Assembly: GCA_009760855.2 (NCBI GenBank)
Contig: WPIO01000053.1
Location: 1,629,501 to 1,693,500, forward strand
From: Cristatella mucedo
Lineage: Eukaryota; Bryozoa; Phylactolaemata; Cristatellidae
DNA: 64,000 bases
Reading direction: 5' to 3'
Below are positions 44,535 through 55,000 of the stretch, one piece after another. Within the stretch, counting starts at the first letter, position 1. Every line of letters starts with the position of its first letter. The position numbers were made by a program, and so were the translations under genes. The notes under the pieces were generated by a model that saw nothing but the letters and a program-made list of their open reading frames with translations, was not told the DNA's origin and did not search any database.

Positions 44535-45235
44535 AATAATGTACTTGATAAAGCGCCCTCAGAGAACTTAATCTCTCTCTAGGCGCTTTCCATTTGCTGT
44601 ACAGTGAAATGCAATGGAATGGTAAGTATAATCATGCTTGAAAAACCAACGAAATGAATAATATGGTTAGGGGTGACATGCACAGGGTCAGCATGCAAAT
44701 GTGGTTAGTGGCAGCGTACACAGTGTCAGCACGTATAAGCACATCAAGGACGAATCACAGGGACCCACTAAATGCTGTCCTACATAGGCGTGTTTCTAAG
44801 TTTTTTTAAATGTGGTCAGGTCAGGGGATGTTCTGACGCAGGTCGGGAGGGAGTTCCAGGCTTTGGGAGCATACGAACTAAATGCACGGTCTCCAAAGGA
44901 TTTGAGGTTTGTACGAGGTATTTCTAGACTGTTGAATTCAAAAAAGCGGGTGGTACGATGCTTGGCCTGATGGCGGAGTATGTCGGAGAGATAGGCTGGA
45001 GCCATAGAATCAAGGGACCTAAAAGTGAGCGACAAAACCTTGAAGTCAATCCGTTGCTTGACTGGTAACCAGTGCAGGTCGGCGAGAAGTGGAGTAATGT
45101 GGCAACTGCAACGCTCACGACAGACAAGCCTAGCTGCGGAGGTTTGCACGAGCTGCAATCGCCTGATCGCACATGCTGGGAGGCCAGTAAGCAGTGAGTT
45201 GCTGAAGTCGAGACGAGAAGGTTGATATATCTGAT
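44523..45235 (-). mobile_element. LINE family A, young 3' copy
   Basis: The minus strand has an open frame of 148 codons (44796-45242). It spans SRLDFSNSLLTGLPACAIRR, LLADLHWLPVKQRIDFKVLS and APAYLSDILRHQAKHRTTRF to the C-terminus. It is followed by the 3' UTR, intact hairpin and (ATT)n tail. A 1-bp deletion in the poly-A just before the end replaces the usual LKTHLF ending. Confidence 0.9.
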
Positions 45236-45334
45236 GCGACATCAGATATGCTATTATTGTTATTCATAAAGAAACTAACTTTCCGAAAAAGTTGGAGTAT
45301 CTGATTTATGTATAGTATGCTTTAAACTTAATAG

Positions 45335-45720
45335 TAATAACAGTAATAACAATGATGCACTTGATAAAGCGCCCTCAGAGAACTTAATCTCTTTCTAGGC
45401 GCTTTACATTGGCTGAAAAGGGAAACGCGATTGAATGGTGAGTAATACCATGCTTGATAAGCAACATGCATAACATGGTTAGGGGTGACATGCACTGGGT
45501 CAGCATGCAAGTTTGGTTAGTGACAGCATGCACACTGTCAGCACGCCTAAACACATGAAGGACGAATAAAAGGGAATCACTAAATGCTATCCTAAAGAAG
45601 TGTGTTTTTAAGTTCTTTTTAAATGTGGTCAAGTCAGGGGATGTTGTGATGCAGGTGAGGAGTGATTTTCAGGCTTTGGAAGCATACGAACTAGAAGCAC
45701 CAACTGCAAAGGATTTTAGG
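45335..45720 (-). mobile_element. LINE family A 3' end
   Basis: TGCACTTGATAAAGCGCCCT, CTTAATCTCTTTCTAGGCGC and the complete 3' UTR precede the final coding stretch (TTFKKNLKTHFF). An (AAT/AAC)n tail is at left. Confidence 0.88.
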
Positions 45721-45942
45721 TTCCGGCTGTTCTATTGGTTTAACCAACATAGGAAACTTGGTTGATAAGTCATTCGCCTAGCCTCATGCTACTAGCTTCA
45801 GGAACGTATGCAATAGCTTGCAGTCAGTCCAAAAAGTACAACATTAAACTTGACTCGCTCGACCGGCACCGAAGCGCATCCAGATGATTGCTAAATCGCC
45901 AATCGTCATCGTGTAAAGCTTCTCGGCTGCTGCTCCTGCTTT

Positions 45943-46019
45943 CTCGGCTGCTACATCTTTCTAGACGTGGCAGCCGAGTAACGTCAGTGGCTACGTCTTG
46001 CTAGACGTAGCCACTGACG
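45943..46019. repeat. Two adjacent related hairpins
   Basis: Hairpin 1 (arms 45943-45958 and 45963-45978) pairs 14 of 16 bases around TTCT. Hairpin 2 (arms 45982-45998 and 46003-46019) pairs all 17 bases around TGCT. Both close with ACATCT/ACGTCT opposite AGACGT, so they appear to be diverged duplicates. Confidence 0.9.
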
Positions 46020-46069
46020 CTTCATTGGCAGCGGCCAGGCTGGGCTACTTTAAAGGTCGAGGAATGGAC

Positions 46070-46165
46070 TTAAACTAACTGCTGACATTCGCACATGGAT
46101 GGCGGCAAATTTTCTTAAATTAAAAGATAATAAAAATAACTTACTAGTTATGGTAAAACAAATTG
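46070..46165 (+). mobile_element. LINE family A, 5' part of split copy
   Basis: GCGGCAAATTTTCTTAAATT and CTTACTAGTTATGGTAAAAC encode the 'MAANFLKLKDN' and 'LLVMVKQ' region on plus. The copy is interrupted by a reversed family A insertion and resumes near 46996. Confidence 0.8.
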
Positions 46166-46995
46166 TAATATTAATAATAATAATATTGCACTTGATAAAG
46201 CGCCCTCAGAGAACTTAATCTCTTTTTAGGCGCTTTACATTTGCTGCAAAGTGATACGCAATAGAATAGTAAGTAAAATCATGCCTGAAAAACAAACAAA
46301 ATGAATAACATGGTTAGGGGTTACATGCACTGGGTCAGCATGCAAAAGATGGTTAGTGGCAGCATGAACAGTGTCAGCACGCATAAGCACATCGAGGACG
46401 AATCACAGGGACCCACTAAATGCTGTCCTAAATAGGTATGTTTTTAAGTTTCTTTTAAATGTGGTCAGGTCAGGGGATGTTCTGATGCAGGTCGGGAGGG
46501 AGTTCCAGGCTGTGGGAGCATACGAGCTAAATGCACGGTCTCCAAAGGATTTAAGGTTTGTACGAGGTATTTCTAGACTGTTGGATTCCGAAAAGCGAGT
46601 GGTACGATGCTTTGCCTGATGGGGTAGTATATCTGAAAGATAGGCTGGAGCCATAGAATGAAGAGACCTAAAAGTGAGCGACAAAACCTTGAAGTCAATA
46701 CGTTGCTTGACTGGTAACCAGTGCAGGTCGGCGAGAAGTGGAGTAATGTGGCAACTGCGACGCTCACGACAGACACGCCTAGCTGCAGAGTTTTGCACCA
46801 GCTGCAATCGCCTGATCGCAAATGCTGGTAGGCCAGTAAGCAGTGAGTTGCAGAAGTCGAGACGAGATGTCACGAATGCATGGACCAACTTGGACGTGGT
46901 ATCCTTATCTAAACAAGCCCTAATTTTAGCAATGTTATGAAGCTGAAAATAGGCTGATTTGACTGTGGAGCTGATGTGGTCGTCTAACGAGAGGT
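46166..46995 (-). mobile_element. LINE family A, youngest-looking copy, inserted in another A
   Basis: A 203-codon minus-strand frame (46403-47014) covers [80 protein letters not shown] and the ending LKTYLFRTAFSGSL. The 3' UTR, perfect AAAGCGCC/GGCGCTTT hairpin (46197-46204 and 46229-46236) and (AAT)n tract follow. The first few codons of the frame belong to flanking sequence. It is 5'-truncated with no catalytic box. Confidence 0.92.
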
Positions 46996-47815
46996 CAGAA
47001 ATTGGAAAAGCCAAGGCTAAAAATTGGCTTTATAAGCATATCTCCTGTCGAATCTGCTCGAAATCGAGGTGTCATGTTCTAAAGTGACATCTCGTTCGAC
47101 GACCGCATCAGCTCCACAGTCAGGTGTGCCTAATTTTAGCTACACAACACTGCTAAAATTCGGGCTTGTTTAGATAAGGACACGAAATCCAAGTTCATCC
47201 AGGCATTTATTACATCCCGTCTTGACTTCTTTAACTCTCTGCTCGCTGGCCCACCGGCATGTACAATAAGACGCTTACAGCTAGTGCAAAGCTCTGCAAA
47301 TAGGCTTGTCTGTCGTGAGCGTCGAAGTTACCACTTCACACCGTTTCTCACCGACCTGCACTGGCTACCAGTCAACCAACGGATCGACTTTAAGGTTTTG
47401 TCGCTTACTTTTAGGTCACTTCATTCTTAGACTCTACCCTATCTTTTAGATGTACTCCCCACTAGGCAAAGCATCGTACCACCTGCTTTTCGGAATCTAT
47501 CAGTTTACCAATACTTCGTACAAGCCTAAAACTCTTTGGATAACGTGCATTTAGTTTGTTTGGTCCCAAAGCCTGGAACTCACTGCGGAATTGAATTACA
47601 GCATCCCATGACTAGACCACATTAAAATAGAATTAAAAAACGCACCTATTTAGGACAGCATTTAGTGGGTCCCTGTGATTCAAAATGTATGTGCCTTTGG
47701 ATGCTGACACTGTGCATGCTGCCTCTAACGGCACTTGCACGCTGAACCTGTGCATGTCACCTTAACCAGGTTATTGTTGTTTATCAAGCATGATAACACT
47801 CAAAATTCGATTTAG
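46996..47815 (+). mobile_element. LINE family A, 3' part of split copy
   Basis: The plus strand resumes at 'QKLEKPRLKIG', runs through 'SPVESARNRGVMF', 'SRLDFFNSLLAGPPACTIRR' and 'FLTDLHWLPVNQRIDFKVLS', and reaches the 3' UTR. Stops are scattered, so it is older than the copy inserted in it. The terminal hairpin is lost. Confidence 0.88.
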
Positions 47816-47880
47816 CACCGTCACACAGCTCAATCTCTTTCTATGCACTTAGCATTCGCTGCAAAGGTAGCCCGGTTTCT
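47816..47880 (-). mobile_element. LINE family A 3' tail, decayed
   Basis: TTAGCACCGTCACACAGCTC, AATCTCTTTCTATGCACTTA and GCATTCGCTGCAAAG form a degraded hairpin on the minus strand. It meets the previous copy tail-to-tail. Confidence 0.65.
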
Positions 47881-48970
47881 TGCATCGTATAACATTAATT
47901 GGGTAACGATATCGTCAATGGGAGGCAGACCAATTAAAAGATTTTTGATGAGCTCACTCCTTCACCTCGGCATTTCTGTTGTACGGGCCTACATATTGTA
48001 GACCGGAGTCTAGTGGATACCCGTTCACAAAGTAAATAATTATATTAAATGGACATGGATTTGCAGGTAAGAACGTGATTGATTACCAGTCTTAAATGCC
48101 AGTTGCTAAGGTGACGCTTTCGGTGTACCTCTTACATATTCAAGGCACTGCTACACAATCATGGCTGTAAAGAGTACCATACATCAGTAGAGTGAGTTTA
48201 CTGATTTCCATGCTCATAGACGACGCACTTTGTAATGGCTTTATTTCAATATTGAACAAGGAAATCAAAAAAGCTTGCAATAATAATTGTGTTGAACTAA
48301 TTTAAAATATATAAGACACGGTCTCAAATGCATTTTTTAAATACTTCGTAACTTTAGTAAAGAGCTGCGCGATTAATAGCTGCAAAAATGATAGTGAATA
48401 CAATGCAGGAATAGTCTCCAACTTTTTCTTCGAAAATACTCCACTACACCTGGAAAGTAATCAGCCTTGGACAGAGCGTGAGGCGTGACCAGCAGAAGGT
48501 GACAGAGCGTGAGGCGTGACCAGCAGAAGGTGAGTCCACAGACCAGGAGAACTCAACACGAACAAGAGAAACGTCAGAAAAATGTCTTACACCGCCTCGT
48601 TGCAGTAGAACTCAAAAATGCACATTTCGCTAAAAAAAAAACTGAAAAGCTCTTAGCTCATGGAAATTAAAGTGCTCTCAATTTCTTGAGGATTGCTAAC
48701 CCTCTTTATAATTCTAAAGGTGTAAAACGCATGGTAGGTTACTGAGAAAGAAAATTTCAAAAATTGTTTCCACAAAACCGCCAAAATTATATAATGCTAT
48801 TTTTAAATTCTACACCGAATTATTAAAGTACTGAAGCAGCCAAGTTAATACTATTCACCTATCCCAGACTGTACCCCAGATGTTAGCCAGACTGATATAT
48901 GACCGTGATTATTTTTTTTAAGCGACAGCAAAAGTGTATTTTCTTGGTTTCTTACAGTTACAAGTAACTA
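47881..48970. other. No gene recognised
   Basis: AT-rich intergenic sequence apart from the short tandem repeat at 48471-48532. Confidence 0.45.
48471..48532. repeat. 31-bp perfect tandem duplication
   Basis: The unit starting ACAGAGCGTGAGGCGTGACC occurs twice without any difference, so the duplication is recent or an assembly artefact. Confidence 0.95.
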
Positions 48971-48984
48971 GATTTAGCACCTTA

Positions 48985-49480
48985 CATTTCGTACGGATTC
49001 ACCGGGAGATATACTGGCAGGGCCGATTTTGGGCACATGGTTTTTAATTTCAGGCTTACTGATTGTTTGTTCGTAAAGAGTACTTTGCCTTTGTCTTCGT
49101 CTAATTTAAGAGAGTTATTGAAGTTATTCATGTTTGGATTTCAGTATTACATGTAGATATAGAGTTGAGGGCATTATATATGCTGTTGGTCTGGTGTGTA
49201 TAAAAGCTAAGGACGACTTAATACCATGTGCATTTCAGTGGGAGCCTAGATTTTGCCTTGCAATCGTATCAACAAGAAATCTAGATTAAACTGTGAACTT
49301 AACGGAACCTATTGGAGAGCTCTGAGGAACGGTTCCCCTAATGATCTGTTCCCATTCACATTACTAGTCTTGAATCTCCACTGAAATAGGATGTGTACCA
49401 CTGCACTGCAGTGCCCTGATGTCCAGAAGGGATTAGAGACGTCCAAGAAGGACTGGGTGATCGATAATATCGAAAACTGC
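48985..49480 (-). mobile_element. LINE family A, RT palm fragment, decayed
   Basis: On the minus strand, degraded RT sequence covers the 'QWYTSYFSGDSRL' and 'VNGNRSLGEPFLRALQ' region, 'LADTIARQNLGS', and downstream pieces 'LLTNNQ' and 'KIGPASISPGESVRN'. The catalytic box itself is not recognisable. Confidence 0.7.
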
Positions 49481-49544
49481 CGAATGATTTGGCAAAAACA
49501 TCAAAGTGACTCAACACAAGTCGAAACTCCTAAATATATCGTTA

Positions 49545-50544
49545 TGCACGTAAACCTTGCTAGTAAGTTCTAGACTGGTTTTAGAGCTAATAACTCCACA
49601 GGGTTAGCACTGCTTTCTGTGCACAACGACTTACTTGGGAAAGCAGACGTCTGTGAAATATCTCTGCTTGTTTTGCTCGACCTTTCCACAGCTTTTGGTG
49701 CCATCTTCTGCAACGTATTTTTTTGAGCGCCTCTCATCTCGCCAGGGTATCACTAGCAATGCTCTTCAATGGTTCACATCCCATCTCGAGGGAAGTTCCA
49801 CGGAATTGGTGTGAATAGAAAAAGATCATCCGCGGAAACCATGAAATATGTAATACCTCAGGTCTGGGTACTCATTCCAGTTCTTTACACGATTTATACT
49901 TTCAGACTTGCTAATTGGAATGCCAAGCACAATCTAGGCTTTAACTTTTATGGGAATGACAGTGAGTGTTACTTTTGCTTTGATCCCTCCCAGCCCCCAT
50001 CCCGTCGATTTCTCTCCACTTCCTCGCTGCTTGTATTAAAGACATCCGCACGTGGATAGCAGCAAGTTTAGTTAAATTAAATATTGTTAACACCAACTTA
50101 CTTGCTACGGGTAGACCAAGTGTGATTCAGGCATTTAAAAGGCTGAATCTCAAAATCGACCCTGCCAGCATTTCTCCTGTTGAATTTGCACGAAATCAAG
50201 GTGTCATGTTCCAAAAAGACCTTTCGTTGAAGGACCACTTCAGCTACAGAGTAAGTCTGCCTACTTTCAGCTGCATAAGATTGCTAAAATTTGATATTTT
50301 TTTTAGATAGGGATGCCTCATCTGTGAATTTGTAACATTCCAACTTTACTTCTGTAACTCACTTCTTCCAGTCCTACCGACATGCCCAATCTGTAGCTTA
50401 CAGCTCGTGCAAAATTCTGCAGCTAGGCTTGTCTGTTGTGAGCCTCGTATTGGCCGCATCAGACCGCTTGTTGCCGACCTGCACTGGCTCCCATTCAACG
50501 ATCGCATCGACTTCAAAACCCTAAATCATCGCTGATTAAACGGC
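49545..50544 (+). mobile_element. LINE family A-like, upstream RT part
   Basis: The plus strand reaches further upstream than other A copies. It has a 'SLLVLLDLSTAFGAI' motif, 'RLSSRQGITSNALQWF', a VWVLIPVLYTIYTF version of the PQGSVLGP motif, and a ruined catalytic region (NFYGNDSECYFCF). It also has 'FKRLNLKIDPASISPVEFARN' and the C-terminal part up to a SINE2 insertion. It is clearly dead. Confidence 0.8.
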
Positions 50545-50700
50545 CTCTTTTTGTATCGAGACGATAGAGCCCTAACGGCTATCACCACCGCTTGCAGTGA
50601 AGATAAAGGATCGAATACCGCAGGAATCGAACCCACGACCTCGGGACCGAGGTCGCGAAAGCAACTTCCATACCTAGTGTGCCATCACGGCTCGCCAACT
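50545..50700 (-). mobile_element. SINE2, most complete copy
   Basis: The minus strand reads GGCGAGCCGTGATGGCACAC (A-box end) and GAGGTCGTGGGTTCGATTCC (B box), then TGCGGTATTCGATCCTTTAT and AGCGGTGGTGATAGCCGTTA. It sits inside the LINE between the ACTTCAA-like codons at left and AACTCAAGG at right. The body does not resemble SINE1. Confidence 0.8.
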
Positions 50701-51240
50701 CAAGGTTTTGGTCACTCACTTTGGGACCCTCTTTTGTGCGGCTCCAGCCTACCTATCAGATCTACTCTCCCATCGGGCTAAGCATCGTTTCACCCGTTTT
50801 TCGGAATCTAACTATTTAACTGTAGCTCTTACAAACCTCAAATATTTTGGAAGCCACGTCTTTAGTTCGTTCGCTCCCAAAGCCTGGACCTCGGTCCCGA
50901 CCTGAGTCACAATATCTCCTGACTTTTCCACATTTAAAAAGAAAATAAAAACGCATATATTTATGACAGCATTACTAAGGCCTTTTGATTAGTTCTTTAT
51001 GCGCGTATGCTTTTTGGCACTGGTTCATGCTGCCACTGAACATACTTTCATGCTGACTTTGTGCTTGTCACCACTATCTATGTTTATCTGTCGTTTATTG
51101 AGCATACTACAGCTAACAATTTGATCGTGCTGCCTCAGCAGAAATTATAATGCACCTAGAACGAGGTCGAGTTGAGAGCTCTTTATCAATAGAGTTAATG
51201 CCAATATTATTAATATTATTTTTAAGGACTGCAACGAAGT
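50701..51240 (+). mobile_element. LINE family A-like, 3' part
   Basis: The element resumes at 'LKVLVTHFG', gives 'AAPAYLSDLLSHRAKHRFTR' and 'FAPKAWTSVPT', then the 3' UTR, and ends in a degraded hairpin and ATTATT tail. Confidence 0.82.
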
Positions 51241-51845
51241 TTCAGTGGAGTGACTAGCTCTAAAACCAGTACGATGGGGCTTAACTTGGCTGAGTCATTG
51301 ATCCCAGGAAGAATGAGGGAAGTCATTACAAACCTTGTGTAGCTAACTGAGAATGTTGCCTAAATTAATTATCAATTACATGCATATATTTTATTACACG
51401 CATACATTTGATTTCAGGTTTATTAATCATAAGAAACACTAACAAATTTAGGAATGCAAAGCATTAAGTCTGCAAAGCACTACATTATCGCTGAAGCCCT
51501 TATGTTAGGGATAATGTTACCGTGTAGAGATCGGCAAGTCTCCACCTGCTAGCTAGTCTATAAAAAATTTATTTATCTAATTTCAAGTATGTCACTTGTT
51601 ACCTCGTCCTGGTGTTCATATCTCAAATAAAGAAGACAAGTATTCCTCTGAAGCTTACTCCCACTGTTAGGATGCATTCGCAATATATATATATACATAT
51701 ATGCTTTTCTGTGACTGGCATGACATCTGATGGACACCAGGGTGTGGAAGCCTCGTGAGCTGCGTGCCATGCAACACTGGATTCAGTTCATTAGCATATA
51801 GAATAACTCTCCCACACAAATCACTAGATATTAGCGCCTTTTACT
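51241..51845. other. No gene recognised
   Basis: Intergenic sequence with a short TA run near 51684-51700. Confidence 0.4.
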
Positions 51846-51849
51846 TTCG

Positions 51850-52619
51850 GCGACCCCCAGTGACAGCCTACCTTGTCATCCGGCCGTATAATATCGATGC
51901 ATATCATTGAACAGTACATAATTTTATTCTCAGCGAAGGTGCTTCTTGAATCTAATGTAAGCATCTTGAACGCTTGCCACAGATTTTCCAAACCAAACAA
52001 TTCATCGCCGGACGAGAAGGTTTGTCCATCTGAAGCCTCGACCTTGAAAGATGCCGGTGAAGCAACTTGTTAGCTAATGGCTGACATCCTTACTACTTGT
52101 CACCCAGCTGCTGCTGAAGCACCAGTGAAGCAGCTAGCTGTATACAATTTAAAATCTTAACTTTTTTAAATCGATTTTCGTATCTTCATACGGCCAGTTT
52201 TTGTGGGATACTCGGCAATATATTTAGGGACTCTTTTCATTCGCTCGGTAATACCAGGACTCAAACTGGCTAGAGGTGTTGTCCACAACATGATTATATT
52301 ACACGATAAAAGATTTAATATTGCCAGAGCTACCGGACCATGGAAGTGATCCGGCAATGTGCACCTTCGCGGAACAAAAAATAGCTAAAGCGAGGAGAGC
52401 GGTACCATCTCTTTAATATATTTGACGGAAAAAATAGCTTGCTCTTAGCCAAACGTGACGACCAGCTGATCCAGCTGCCCAAGATCGCCTCGAACGGTTT
52501 TCTGGTTTACCGAATCTAACTTACATACTACACAGCGGGGCGCTGCCTAGTTGCCCCACAAGTTTTCTCGAACGTCAAGCCTCAGATGGAGAGGGGCAGA
52601 CGAAGAGGTCCAGGCTAGC
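51850..52619 (-). repeat. Duplicated 3' flank of copy 4
   Basis: GGCCGTATAATATCGATGCA, TGTAAGCATCTTGAACG, CCTCGACCTTGAAAGATGCC and, nearer the stop, AACGTCAAGCCTCAGATGG each have a counterpart in order between 59100 and 59764. The transcript's 3' UTR probably lies within it. Confidence 0.8.
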
Positions 52620-54851
52620 TCAACCCCGGACCCACCACGCCTCTGACGAACGCTCACCAGTGGGTGGCAGCATGTGGCAGTTAGCCATCCTATCGTAGCA
52701 GCGCTGCACCATAAGCTTGCTTTTGGTGGTCACCCTGTTTGGCTGCACTAGCACGCAGCTGAGAGAGACAGATGCAGCCTCGACTATAGGGCAAGCTGCC
52801 ACGTTTCGCCTTAGATCGTCAGAGTACACTTTGGGACATTGTCGTTTTAGATTTTTCAGGGCCAATCCCAAGCCACACAGGCAGGCAAGGCACTCAAAGT
52901 CCGGGTGGGCTCCTACCGACCACGGGTGAGGGCACGAACGCAGCCGGCCGATAATAGGCTGCAGGCTGTCAACGGGCCACTCCCCTTCGCAGGCCTCGCA
53001 GCAACAGTCGAAGAAGTATTTCCCATGAAGCTCGTCTTGACGAACCTGCAGACTTTGCTCGGCAGGCGTGGCAACGTAGCAGTCGAACAGCTGCTCGCCG
53101 GGCTCGAGCGAGCGCAGGCAGCGGAGCACCATCTTTCGACCATAGCTGTGCCGACACACGTTTGGGTTGCACGAGTGATTCAGCAAGCTCGCCATGCCGT
53201 AAATTCCACTTCCTATCACGGCGCACTGGGAATCCTTAATCAGGTGCACTTCTGGATCTGCTCGGCAGCGCACTTCGTAAATCGAGCGACAGTTGATCGA
53301 TGCGACCAGAATGTAATGAAGTGTGAGCGAAGCTACTTCGACCAGTCTCGAATCGATATCGCTGTCTTTACCGTAACCGTACTCGCCAGCGGCCGTGGCT
53401 AGGCCGGCCGAACACTTGCCTCTGCCGCCGCCCCTAATATGCCTCGGCAACTTATCTATACCATCAACACACAGTGCGAGATAAACCGCATTCACGGAAA
53501 ACCAGAACATATCGGACCCGTCGCGTTTTCGCTCGTGTGTCTCGAGCCGAAACACGAGGGCACATACATCCTTACCCGAGCAGCCGACGATCGGCGACTG
53601 GCCACCGCCTGCTGCTGCTGCAGCACCACCCACTGCCTCCTCTGCAGCAACTCGGTGAATCGGGAGTGACGGCATTTCGCGAGCTTCGTAGTGGGCCAGT
53701 CCGCCGGCGAGCACGGCTCGAAGGGCAAGGTGGCCCTGCGGCAGGCCGTAGTGCACCAGTGCGTTTATTTGTCGACACTCGTAGCAATGATATTCGAGCC
53801 AGCTCTCTGCCTCGCACGCCAGGCTACAATAGCGAGCCACCGAGCACCACCGGCGGCACGGGTACACAGCTACGAGCCTCACTAGGCAGTGGTGGCAATG
53901 CGTGCTCAGACATTCCCGTGCCGCGACCGAGACGAGCGGGTCCTCCACCAGAAGAACGTCTCCAGCGGCAAGCCGCTGCCTGGCAACAACGTGCCTCCCG
54001 TAGGCCGTGCTGTGCTCTACGGCCAGTGCCGCAGACATGGCCGGATAATGCGGATTCGAACCGTGCGAAAGCGATGGAACGACGTCGCCTGCTGCGGTTC
54101 GGTTGGTCGTGACGGTCTTAGTGGAAGCGGGCGCCGCTGTCACCTGAAGCTGGGCGTGACAAACCGAGCGGTAGTTGTCGAGCATGCACCGGAAGTGCTC
54201 CTCGTCTAACCGGCTCAGGCCGCCTGGCCGCAGCCAGTCCTCGGCGGCCCGCACCGCCTTTTCTGCCAAGCGGTAGTCGCCGAGACTGAGCAAGCAGATG
54301 ACTTTGTATGCGTACAATAGGTAGTGCTCGCTTTCCGGGCAGCCGAAAGCGAAAGCAGCCTCGATGTCACCCAAGGCGCACACGTACTCTCCGAGCTCCC
54401 ACAACACTAGCATGCGTCGTGCGTAAGCAATAGGCAAACTGAATATGTCGCCAGCGTTTCTTTCGTCGCCCTGTGGAGGCGCCGTATGCTCGCCAGGGCG
54501 ACAATGCATGACACAGCAGTTGTACTTTTCGAGCGCCTCCCTGTACCTGCCGGCTTCGCCCAGCTGGTATCCTATATCGAACAGCCACCGCGCTTTAGTT
54601 TCGCAGGCCGCCGTCGGCTGCGGAGGAGGCGGCGCCGGCTGCAGGCAGCTCAGTAGCGCCCGGCGCAACACGGGCGAGCTCAGCACGAACGACACGCGTT
54701 CCTCGTGACTCGTCGCCGACTGGCTGAACGCTTCGTAGAATGACTCCACGCCTCCGGATGCTTCCATTGCGTCGCACAGCTTCTGCCGGAGGCAGGTTTG
54801 AGATGTCCACTTGTTTCGTGGCCTCTTTTCAAAGCACTTCGTTCGACTCAT
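52620..54851 (-). CDS. SMYD4-like SET/MYND methyltransferase, copy 4
   Basis: With the start chosen here the protein has 743 residues. An upstream in-frame ATG at 54899 would add 16. The start at 54851 is preferred because the 16 extra codons align with noncoding 5' sequence of the paralogues. Numbering from the longer form: TPR-like helices ~100-185; SET start ~299-325 (AYGRHVVARQRLAAGDVLLV); complete MYND C335, C338, C348, C352, C358, C362, H371 and C375; NHSCNPN 574-580; GEQLFDCY 601-608; post-SET C632, C634 and C637. The C-terminal tail has the C-H...CLAC cluster and RMANCHMLPPT. A Pro-rich patch (~88-95) and a Gly-rich linker after MYND are specific to this copy. All signature zinc and SET residues are present, so activity is plausible. 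The target is unknown. Confidence 0.92.
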   Translation of the reverse strand: MSRTKCFEKRPRNKWTSQTCLRQKLCDAMEASGGVESFYEAFSQSATSHEERVSFVLSSPVLRRALLSCLQPAPPPPQPTAACETKARWLFDIGYQLGEAGRYREALEKYNCCVMHCRPGEHTAPPQGDERNAGDIFSLPIAYARRMLVLWELGEYVCALGDIEAAFAFGCPESEHYLLYAYKVICLLSLGDYRLAEKAVRAAEDWLRPGGLSRLDEEHFRCMLDNYRSVCHAQLQVTAAPASTKTVTTNRTAAGDVVPSLSHGSNPHYPAMSAALAVEHSTAYGRHVVARQRLAAGDVLLVEDPLVSVAARECLSTHCHHCLVRLVAVYPCRRWCSVARYCSLACEAESWLEYHCYECRQINALVHYGLPQGHLALRAVLAGGLAHYEAREMPSLPIHRVAAEEAVGGAAAAAGGGQSPIVGCSGKDVCALVFRLETHERKRDGSDMFWFSVNAVYLALCVDGIDKLPRHIRGGGRGKCSAGLATAAGEYGYGKDSDIDSRLVEVASLTLHYILVASINCRSIYEVRCRADPEVHLIKDSQCAVIGSGIYGMASLLNHSCNPNVCRHSYGRKMVLRCLRSLEPGEQLFDCYVATPAEQSLQVRQDELHGKYFFDCCCEACEGEWPVDSLQPIIGRLRSCPHPWSVGAHPDFECLACLCGLGLALKNLKRQCPKVYSDDLRRNVAACPIVEAASVSLSCVLVQPNRVTTKSKLMVQRCYDRMANCHMLPPTGERSSEAWWVRG

Positions 54852-55000
54852 TGTGCTCGGAATAAGGTCAACTTTAAAATACCAGGAAAGGTACGGCAAA
54901 ACCTCGATTAACCGCCAATAATGTTTTCCCTGGCCAGAAGTTGCGAGGTCTACCAGCGTGCAACTGGCATCCGCTTTGGCAGTAGTCCTGGCCTACAATT
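54852..55000 (-). promoter_or_regulatory. Conserved upstream block of copy 4
   Basis: On the minus strand, GGATGCCAGTTGCACGCTGG, TAGACCTCGCAACTTCTGGC and GACCTTATTCCGAGCACA correspond to the block before copies 1-3. A 20-base stretch ending in GGCATCCG (plus strand) also matches copy 5. Confidence 0.55.

Noticed and set aside
52852-54899. Upstream ATG at 54899 as the start of copy 4
   Set aside because: The 16 added codons align with noncoding sequence before the paralogous genes, so 54851 is preferred. It cannot be fully excluded without transcript data.
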